Assembly: GCA_021792045.1 (NCBI GenBank)
Contig: JAJYVJ010000055.1
Coordinates: forward strand, 1-10,674
Source of the DNA: Thermoplasmata archaeon
Lineage (GTDB): Archaea > Thermoplasmatota > Thermoplasmata > Thermoplasmatales > Thermoplasmataceae
Length of the DNA stretch: 10,674 bases
Direction of reading: 5' to 3'
In this document: piece by piece, positions 6,161 to 10,674 of the stretch
How the letters are laid out: each line of letters opens with the position of its first letter
How positions within the stretch are numbered: position 1 is the first letter of the stretch
The notes under the pieces: generated by a model
Told to the model about the DNA's origin: nothing
Databases searched by the model: none
What the model saw: the letters and a program-made list of their open reading frames with translations, nothing else
Translations under genes and position numbers: made by a program

Positions 6161-6169
6161 TTTATATAT
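6161..6169 (+). promoter_or_regulatory. TATA-like box in the 6080-6301 gap
   Basis: TTTATATAT is a strong TATA match. Initiation would fall near 6190, about 12 bases before the ATG of the small ORF at 6202. It is the main reason to suspect a transcript here. Confidence 0.4.
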
Positions 6170-6201
6170 TCTGAACTCTATCTTGAAAAATATCAGTAAC
6201 G

Positions 6202-6321
6202 ATGAGTTTCAGAAAGCAGCGGCCCATAAAGCTGGAAGGTAGATTTTTTGCCAGAGAGTCACGTACGCGCCATCATAGTTCGATTACTCTAAGAGATAAA
6301 GTTACGAATATTTTTGATTAA
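6202..6321 (+). CDS. Doubtful small basic ORF (39 residues)
   Basis: ATG at 6202 opens a 39-codon frame ending TAA at 6319-6321. The product begins MSFRKQRPIKLEGRFF and is rich in Arg/Lys (about 10 of 39). It resembles no family I know. For it: a good TATA-like box about 35 bases upstream, and basic small proteins are common in archaea. Against it: no SD, and the last 20 bases overlap the end of msrA on the other strand. It could equally be a small RNA or chance. Confidence 0.25.
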   Translation: MSFRKQRPIKLEGRFFARESRTRHHSSITLRDKVTNIFD

Positions 6322-6859
6322 TCAGGAATGATGCATGCGACTTTCGGAATTTTTCAACTTTCGGAGATATGACAAATGTGCAGTATGGGGCTTCAGGGTT
6401 ATTCAAAAAATAATTTATGTGGTAATCCTCTGCGGGATAGAAATTCGAAAACTTCTCAACCCTGGTCACTATGGATTTCGGGAAGCGCTTTTCCTCTTCA
6501 AATTTCTTTATGGTATCTTTTGCAGTGGATTCCTGATGTTCGTCCACGTAGAATATCACCGATGCATACTGAGTCCCAATATCATTACCCTGTCTGTTGA
6601 CGGAAGTAGGATCATGGGTTGAAAAGAACACTTCAAGAATTTCGCTGAATGAAATTACCGAAGGATCATAAGTAACCATCACAGTTTCCGCATGTCCAGT
6701 TTTTCCAGTGCAAACTTCTTCATAGGATGGATTATTAACTGTTCCGCCTGAATATCCGGGCACGACCTTAATTACACCTTTCACTTCGTTGAATATCGCC
6801 TCCATACACCAGAAACAGCCACCCGCAAGTGTTGCAACCTCAGTATCTTTACTCTTCAT
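6302..6859 (-). CDS. msrA: Peptide methionine-S-sulfoxide reductase
   Basis: Reduces methionine-S-sulfoxide in proteins and free methionine, repairing oxidative damage in the cytoplasm. 185 residues, normal for a single-domain MsrA. The catalytic motif GGCFWC is at 13-18, with C15 as nucleophile. Conserved substrate-site segments follow: PGYSGG (34-39), GHAE with E58, FFSTHDPTSVNRQGND (78-93), GTQYASVIFY (95-104) and YPAEDYH (141-147). Other cysteines are C18, C50 and C160 (PYC); there is no C-terminal Cys pair as in E. coli, so recycling probably uses C18 or C160, or thioredoxin directly (inference). I chose ATG 6859, because GGTGA at 6864-6868 on the same strand is a good SD at proper spacing; the frame could extend to GTG 6868 or TTG 6871. 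No MsrB is next to it. Confidence 0.93.
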   Translation of the reverse strand: MKSKDTEVATLAGGCFWCMEAIFNEVKGVIKVVPGYSGGTVNNPSYEEVCTGKTGHAETVMVTYDPSVISFSEILEVFFSTHDPTSVNRQGNDIGTQYASVIFYVDEHQESTAKDTIKKFEEEKRFPKSIVTRVEKFSNFYPAEDYHINYFLNNPEAPYCTFVISPKVEKFRKSHASFLINQKYS

Positions 6860-6863
6860 TTCG

Positions 6864-6868
6864 GTCAC
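6864..6868 (-). promoter_or_regulatory. Shine-Dalgarno site of msrA
   Basis: The minus strand reads GGTGA, then 4 bases, then ATG. It decides between ATG 6859 and the earlier GTG/TTG codons, which lie within or before the site. Confidence 0.5.
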
Positions 6869-6871
6869 CAA

Positions 6872-7127
6872 ACTGAATAGAGTTCAATAAAGCACAATTC
6901 AGTAAACGTAGATTATCTTTTGGTATGAATCGATATGAAGGCGTTCTCAAATCTAACATCGTGGAAAGTGAAATGGCGATGGAGCGCTCAAAGGAGAGTC
7001 TTTGAATTGGCGATCCATGAATCGGGAATTGCCAATTGCATCCATTGAAGAAGATGTCATGAATATATCCGCGCTTGCAATCCCTCATCAATCATCTATC
7101 AAATTATTGAGTCAGAACCTTCTGCGA
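6872..7127. other. Gap between msrA and the phosphodiesterase gene: no supported gene
   Basis: The divergent promoters lie at its edges. Short open frames exist in all plus frames (for example ATG 7017 to TAG 7148, 43 codons), but none has a promoter at the right distance or recognisable sequence. A weak TATA-like CTTTATTG for msrA is at about 6881-6888 on the minus strand. Confidence 0.4.
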
Positions 7128-7138
7128 TCTTATATATC
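7128..7138 (+). promoter_or_regulatory. TATA box of the phosphodiesterase gene
   Basis: TCTTATATATC is centred about 26 bases before the ATG at 7159, which fits a leaderless mRNA; no SD is present. Confidence 0.55.
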
Positions 7139-7158
7139 AAGAATTTAGATTATGATGC

Positions 7159-7875
7159 ATGACTCACTTATATAAAGGAAAGGAAGTTTTCGTGATAGCT
7201 CACAGGGGAGGCGGAGACCTTTTCGAAGAAAATACCCTATCCGCGTTCAAGAGTGTTGAGAAGCTTGGAGTTGATGCGGTGGAATGTGATGTTCAGGTCA
7301 CAAAGGATGGAAACCTGGCGGTCATACACGATCCAGATCTGAAGAGAATGGCGGGAATTGATCTCAAGATTAGTGATCTTGATACAGAGGAGCTGAAAAA
7401 GGTGCAATTAGAAGGCGGAGAAAACATTCCAACGCTGGAGCAGGTTATGGATGCAATACACATTCCTGTGGTGATCGAACTGAAATCTATGGAGACAGTC
7501 ATCTCGATCGCAAATTTATTCAACAAAAAGCCAGACCTCCTCAAGAGAAGTGTGCTTATATCCTTCTTTCATGACGCACTTCTCGAGATGAAGCGGAAAT
7601 TTCCTACTGTTGTCTGTGGAGCCTTGATTGCAGGATTTCCAGTCGATCCCGTGTCAATGGTGAAACAATGTGGCTGTGATACCATCGCAATAAATTATGA
7701 AGGTTTGACGGCATCGTACGTTAACAGATGCCATGATGGCGGTTTGAGGGTTAGTGTATGGGCTCCCAACGATCGGGTGGGAATCACGGATTCACTAAAC
7801 GCTGGCGTGGATGCCATAGGTTCAGATCGCCCTGACCTTGTGATCAGCCTGATTAACTCTGGTAAGGAAATCTAG
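7159..7875 (+). CDS. Glycerophosphodiester phosphodiesterase (GDPD family, UgpQ-like)
   Basis: Metal-dependent hydrolase that splits glycerophosphodiesters into glycerol phosphate and an alcohol; cytoplasmic, as there is no signal peptide. A TIM-barrel protein of 238 residues, normal for the family. Catalytic and metal residues are in place: H15-R16-G17, E24-N25, E42 and D44 (VECDVQVTKDG), general acid H57-D58, and IELK (106-109). IPTLEQVM (90-97) and the late VSVWAPND match the conserved barrel strands. Start ATG 7159 is supported by the TATA box 26 bases upstream; the ATGs at 7152 and 7155 are in another frame, which stops after a few codons. Its stop codon overlaps the stop of the convergent transporter gene by 4 bases. 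In archaea likely substrates are breakdown products of ether phospholipids or imported glycerophosphodiesters; the substrate is not readable from sequence. Confidence 0.92.
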   Translation: MTHLYKGKEVFVIAHRGGGDLFEENTLSAFKSVEKLGVDAVECDVQVTKDGNLAVIHDPDLKRMAGIDLKISDLDTEELKKVQLEGGENIPTLEQVMDAIHIPVVIELKSMETVISIANLFNKKPDLLKRSVLISFFHDALLEMKRKFPTVVCGALIAGFPVDPVSMVKQCGCDTIAINYEGLTASYVNRCHDGGLRVSVWAPNDRVGITDSLNAGVDAIGSDRPDLVISLINSGKEI

Positions 7876-9182
7876 AGCTTACTTAATTCTTCCAGGGACT
7901 TCCCAGCAGTTTCTTTCCCAAGCCAGAGGGTCACCGCAAGACCCATTGCAGAAATGACCGCGAGGAATATCATGCCAATGCTGATTCCGTATGCATCCAA
8001 CACGAACGCAAATATGAATATGCCGAAGAGAGCCCCGACCCTGCTGATTGTGGTTCCAAATCCCTGTGCTGTAGATCTTATCTCTGTGGGATAAAGTTCT
8101 TGTGGATATACAGAGTTGGTGATACCAGGTCCAAGTTCCTGACTAATCTCAAATACAACAAAGAGCACAACAATATATATAACAACAGGATAATAATGAA
8201 AAAGGATCGCTGCGAGCAGGAGAGTGATCACCATACCGGAGAAACCTATCATAGTAAGGTTCTTTCTTCCGCTGGTGTCAATAAATAGAATTGCGATCAC
8301 AGCGCCAATTATTGCAAGTAGAGCAATGATTGTGGCGTATCCGGATGCTGCAACAGAGGATATACCAAGATCGTGAAGAATCGACGGGCCGTCCAGAGCT
8401 ATCACGTAGGTGACCGCATCGAGAGCAAACCAGAAAATGGATATGAATAAAGTGGCGGAAAGGTATTTTTTCCTGAAGAGATCACCTATCCTTGTCCTGC
8501 TGTATGTCGCGGGCGCGTCGATATGTGCGCTGCTGTCGATTTGTTTCATCGAAGCGTTGGCCTTCGCGTTCTCTCCGTGTGAAAGGAGCCATCTGGGGGA
8601 CTCCGGCACATCACGTCTCAGCAGTAGAACGATTAATGCAGGTATGATCCCAATCAGGAACATATAACGCCATGATATGTTCCCAAGCGGTATGAGAACG
8701 GTGCCTATACCGTAAGATGCAAAAGCTCCTATGAACCAGGCAGCACCGGAAAAGCTGAGTAGTTTCCCCCTGTGCTTAACAGGTGAGAATTCAGCGATAA
8801 TTGTAGGCGTTATGGCATAATCGGCGCCTATTGCAACGCCGAGAAGAAGTCTGTAGATAAGAAGTTGAAAATAAGTGGCGGCAACAGCAGAAAGTACGGC
8901 GAAAAGTATGAAAAATGCCATATCCCACAAATACACATATCTTCTCCCCTTGAGATCAGTAATGTATCCAACAAAGACCCCTCCGAAAATCATTCCAAGG
9001 ATTGTGGAACCAAGGAGAAGTGTGATTTCAGTCGAAGTTAGGGAGAATTGTGGCTTCAATATGAGAATAGCAACCGATATTATGGATATGTCATATCCGT
9101 CAAGAAAACTACCTCCGGAAGAAAGAGCAGTTATCCTTAAATGAACTTTCTTTAACTTGCTTTCGTCCAATGCATCGAACAC
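7872..9182 (-). CDS. MFS transporter, sugar-porter-like
   Basis: Membrane carrier of 436 residues with about 12 transmembrane helices, probably a proton symporter. TM1 carries the acidic FLDGYDISI (26-34). The loop 2-3 MFS signature GYITDLKGRRY is at 72-82. RLLLGVAIGADYAITPTIIAEFSP (111-134) is TM4, and RG at 138-139 follows it. PESPRWL at 193-199 is the sugar-porter signature, and DTSGRK (302-307) is its second-half counterpart. LYPTEIRSTAQG near the C-terminus is shared by the sugar-porter and aromatic-acid:H+ symporter branches, so the substrate could be a sugar, an organic acid or an inositol-like compound. A hydrophilic central loop separates the two six-helix halves. Start is GTG 9182; the ATG at 9186 is out of frame. 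It converges on the phosphodiesterase gene with a 4-base overlap, so its transcript must end inside that gene. Confidence 0.88.
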   Translation of the reverse strand: MFDALDESKLKKVHLRITALSSGGSFLDGYDISIISVAILILKPQFSLTSTEITLLLGSTILGMIFGGVFVGYITDLKGRRYVYLWDMAFFILFAVLSAVAATYFQLLIYRLLLGVAIGADYAITPTIIAEFSPVKHRGKLLSFSGAAWFIGAFASYGIGTVLIPLGNISWRYMFLIGIIPALIVLLLRRDVPESPRWLLSHGENAKANASMKQIDSSAHIDAPATYSRTRIGDLFRKKYLSATLFISIFWFALDAVTYVIALDGPSILHDLGISSVAASGYATIIALLAIIGAVIAILFIDTSGRKNLTMIGFSGMVITLLLAAILFHYYPVVIYIVVLFVVFEISQELGPGITNSVYPQELYPTEIRSTAQGFGTTISRVGALFGIFIFAFVLDAYGISIGMIFLAVISAMGLAVTLWLGKETAGKSLEELSKL

Positions 9183-9213
9183 ACATCTTGATAGAGCGGA
9201 TATCTAATAATTT

Positions 9214-9222
9214 TGCTATATA
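9214..9222 (-). promoter_or_regulatory. TATA-like box of the MFS transporter gene
   Basis: The minus strand reads ACTATATAG, about 36 bases before GTG 9182, giving a predicted leader of about 10 bases. A second AT-rich run, AAAATATATATTTT (9231-9244), could serve either strand. Confidence 0.4.
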
Positions 9223-9299
9223 GTTTTTGTAAAATATATATTTTTATTAGGTTAATTTCCTGAGTTACATGCATTTGCAAACATCGTCAATGGTTGAAT

Positions 9300-9307
9300 C
9301 ATTTTAT
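9300..9307 (+). promoter_or_regulatory. TATA-like box before the broken gene at 9331
   Basis: CATTTTAT is about 27 bases before ATG 9331, the same spacing as the intact leaderless genes in this window. It suggests a once-functional promoter. Confidence 0.3.
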
Positions 9308-9330
9308 TGACAACTAATAGGTCGTTAACT

Positions 9331-9640
9331 ATGAAAAGAGAGGAAGTATTGAATTTATTTCAGATATCGTGAATAGCCCTCCTTGTCTGTGCTAATCCCG
9401 AAGGATACTAAGGACCGTGGCATCTAACATGAAATACAACCGCTACGTGTAAGCAAATGTTCATTTCTTGACTGAAAGGAGATTGGACATCATGACACAT
9501 ATGGGAGCGAAAACAATGAGAGATATTTTTCGATATTCAATAGCATACTGATTAATGAGGATATCAACGGATCGTGCAGCATAAGAAACACAATCGCAGA
9601 AACTTTTGTCAACTGGTTAGATGAATCGGATGATATGTGA
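9331..9640 (+). pseudogene. Decayed gene, possibly a pyridoxamine-phosphate-oxidase-like flavoprotein
   Basis: ATG 9331 starts MKREEVLNLFQIS, a TGA follows (9370), then IALLVCANPEGY in the same frame and a TAA (9409). Shifting one base at about 9405 gives ILRTVASNMKYNRYV, a TAA (9450), then ANVHFLTERRLDIMTHMG to a TGA at 9549. Joined up, the order 'EEVL..., IALL.aNPEGY-R.V..-SNMKYN...-VHFLTE' resembles the N-terminal half of FMN-binding split-barrel (pyridoxamine 5'-phosphate oxidase-like) proteins. A further open stretch of 54 codons in yet another frame (9476-9640, including INEDINGSCSIRNT) may be its remainder or unrelated. At least three stops and one frameshift argue for a dead gene. The family call is by eye and weak; the alternative is coincidence in noncoding DNA. 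Confidence 0.35.
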
Positions 9641-9727
9641 AAATTTTAAGCTTCAGAGGATGGCAACTTCCAGAAATAGACATTGGGATTACTAACGCAG
9701 ATCATAACCTTAAATAACCTGAAATCC
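9641..9727. other. Gap with no supported feature
   Basis: AT-rich sequence between the broken gene and the dehydrogenase promoter region. I see no gene, RNA or repeat in it. The whole stretch from 9183 to 9823 has no intact gene. Confidence 0.4.
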
Positions 9728-9750
9728 GTACTTAAACATGTAGAAAGTAC
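9728..9750. promoter_or_regulatory. Upstream dyad GTACTT/AAGTAC
   Basis: GTACTT (9728-9733) and AAGTAC (9745-9750) form an inverted repeat with an 11-base spacer. The same hexamers make up the palindrome at 9784-9793, so both may be sites for one regulator. Confidence 0.3.
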
Positions 9751-9783
9751 CTGAACTTCAGTGCTATGTGTTGCACCGCGTTA

Positions 9784-9793
9784 TAAGTACTTA
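9784..9793. promoter_or_regulatory. Palindrome TAAGTACTTA overlapping the dehydrogenase promoter
   Basis: A perfect 10-bp palindrome overlapping the TATA-like TTATAAG (9781-9787), placed about 25 bases before the expected transcription start near 9810. A protein bound here would block TBP. It is a candidate operator. Confidence 0.4.
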
Positions 9794-9813
9794 ATACATA
9801 CATAAAATAATTA

Positions 9814-9820
9814 GGTGAGG
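9814..9820 (+). promoter_or_regulatory. Shine-Dalgarno site of the dehydrogenase gene
   Basis: GGTGAGG lies 3 bases before GTG 9824 (core GGTGA with 5 bases between). It overlaps the other possible start, GTG 9815, and therefore favours 9824. Confidence 0.45.
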
Positions 9821-9823
9821 AAA

Positions 9824-10552
9824 GTGGTTGATCTATTGAATGAATCATTGAATGGAAGAACAGTAATTGTAATGGGTGTTGGTCCTGGGCAGGGCATGTC
9901 TACGGTAAGAATGTTCCTTAATTTCGGGGCAAAGGTTGCGATTGTCAACAGGAGTGGAAGTAGTTTTGGATTAACGGAATCAGATAATATAAAGGTCTAT
10001 AAGTGTGATGCCACCGACGAGGCCGCTGTGATTCGTCTCAAGAAGGAAATCCTGGATGACTTTGGTGTGATCAATTCTGTTGTGTCAAATACAGGTATTT
10101 GGGAACCTGTCACAGGCACTTTCGGATCACTGCACGAGTTGGAAAGAAACTTTAAGGTGAATGTCGAAGCACACGTTATAGCCATAAATGTGTTTTCTGA
10201 AGCTATGAAGGAAGAGGGTGGTACGATTGTTCTTGTAGGCGCTTCAAGACTCATATACAAGGGAAACACACTGCCTTATTCGGTCAGCAAATCATCAGTT
10301 GAGGAATTGACTAGGATTGCCGCAGAAAAGTTGCGCCAATATAATATACGCGTGAATGCGGTGGCTCCAGGTTCGGTGCTAGGAGAAGATACATACTTTA
10401 ACGTATTTCCGTTTAGCTATCCAAGGCTAGCTGAAAGGATAGTCGTTGAGCCTATTGAGGTTGCCATGACTACAGTCTTTCTATCAAGTAACATGTCCTC
10501 AGGTATAGATGGACAATGCATTACTGTTGACAGAGGACTTAATGCCATTTAA
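9824..10552 (+). CDS. Short-chain dehydrogenase/reductase (classical SDR)
   Basis: NAD(P)-dependent oxidoreductase of 242 residues (245 if started at GTG 9815; numbering below uses 245). Cofactor motif GVGPGQG at 21-27 keeps the G-x3-G-x-G spacing of classical SDRs, with Met replacing the usual preceding Thr. The basic R46 after strand 2 (VAIVNRSG) suggests NADP preference. SNTG (91-94) stands in for NNAG, N116 is the structural Asn, and the catalytic set is S144, Y155 and K159 (YSVSK). RVNAVAPGSV (179-188) and the C-terminal IDGQCITVDRG (231-241) are typical. Substrate is unknown; relatives include 3-oxoacyl-carrier reductases and sugar dehydrogenases, and such SDRs are often mis-annotated by name. 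Start GTG 9824 is preferred because of the SD before it. Monocistronic in this window, with its own promoter and a palindrome overlapping it. Confidence 0.88.
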   Translation: MVDLLNESLNGRTVIVMGVGPGQGMSTVRMFLNFGAKVAIVNRSGSSFGLTESDNIKVYKCDATDEAAVIRLKKEILDDFGVINSVVSNTGIWEPVTGTFGSLHELERNFKVNVEAHVIAINVFSEAMKEEGGTIVLVGASRLIYKGNTLPYSVSKSSVEELTRIAAEKLRQYNIRVNAVAPGSVLGEDTYFNVFPFSYPRLAERIVVEPIEVAMTTVFLSSNMSSGIDGQCITVDRGLNAI

Positions 10553-10573
10553 TATGGCAGGACAATGAACTTT

Positions 10574-10628
10574 ACTCTTTGTAAGAACTAACAATTCTTG
10601 CCCTGAAAAGAGTCTATTGAATTAATAG
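10574..10628 (+). repeat. Stem-loops after the dehydrogenase gene
   Basis: Nested stems ACTCTTT (10574-10580)/AAAGAGT (10607-10613) and AAGAA (10583-10587)/TTCTT (10595-10599), followed at once by CTATT (10614-10618)/AATAG (10624-10628), loop of 5. They begin about 22 bases past the stop. They could shape the 3' end of the mRNA or belong to an RNA; no strong T run follows directly. The rest of the window to 10674 shows no gene. Confidence 0.35.
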
Positions 10629-10674
10629 AGAATTCTCGCTCCATATCATTATTTCTTTCGACTGTTTTCTAGAT

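Noticed and set aside
6191..6260. Possible C/D box small RNA (CGATGAG as box C)
   Set aside because: The C box lacks the required TGATGA core, and no properly placed CTGA D box follows.
6849..7091. 80-codon minus-strand ORF overlapping the msrA start
   Set aside because: Composition is not protein-like, and it overlaps the SD and start of msrA in another frame.
7017..7148. 43-codon plus-strand ORF ahead of the phosphodiesterase gene
   Set aside because: It runs over the phosphodiesterase TATA box, has no promoter or SD of its own, and resembles nothing I know.
1..10674. CRISPR array, tRNA or rRNA genes, defence or toxin-antitoxin systems
   Set aside because: No regularly spaced direct repeats, no tRNA-like cloverleaf or TTCGANTC arm in context, and no cas, nuclease or toxin motifs were found on reading either strand.

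Overview
The window looks like chromosome from an archaeon of the Thermoplasmatales (Thermoplasma/Ferroplasma/Cuniculiplasma-like). Reasons: an archaeal GINS subunit; the archaeal asparagine synthetase that is a relative of aspartyl/asparaginyl-tRNA synthetases; an Lrp/AsnC regulator; and several genes with a TATA-like box about 25 bases before the start codon and no Shine-Dalgarno sequence, the pattern of leaderless archaeal mRNAs. The taxonomic call is inference from gene content and signals, not from a marker-gene comparison.

Layout. 1-329 (minus): 5' part of a GINS (Gins51-type) replication gene, cut by the window edge. 456-2358 (minus): a two-gene unit, a GHMP sugar kinase behind an NAD-dependent sugar epimerase/dehydratase, probably for a nucleotide-activated sugar used in surface glycans. 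2469-2858 (plus): a small Phe-rich membrane protein of unknown function. 2881-3010: stem-loops and a broken reading frame that look like the decayed end of an IS200/IS605-type element. 3146-4644: a divergent pair, an Lrp/AsnC regulator (minus) and asparagine synthetase (plus), with two matching 6-3-6 dyads between them exactly 42 bp apart. 4868-6079 (plus): an unrecognised 403-residue protein with a helix-turn-helix-like segment and a CxxC...CxxC motif. 6202-6321: a doubtful small basic ORF. 6302-6859 (minus): methionine sulfoxide reductase A. 7159-7875 (plus): glycerophosphodiester phosphodiesterase, convergent with and overlapping by 4 bases an MFS transporter (7872-9182, minus). 9331-9640: a broken gene resembling the start of a pyridoxamine-phosphate-oxidase-like flavoprotein. 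9824-10552 (plus): a short-chain dehydrogenase with a palindromic element at its promoter, followed by stem-loops.

Most genes are housekeeping or metabolic, and I see no defence system, CRISPR array, tRNA or rRNA. The most interesting items are the regulator/operator arrangement at the asparagine synthetase locus, the unknown 403-residue protein, the epimerase whose catalytic Lys is replaced by Arg, and the two decayed elements.
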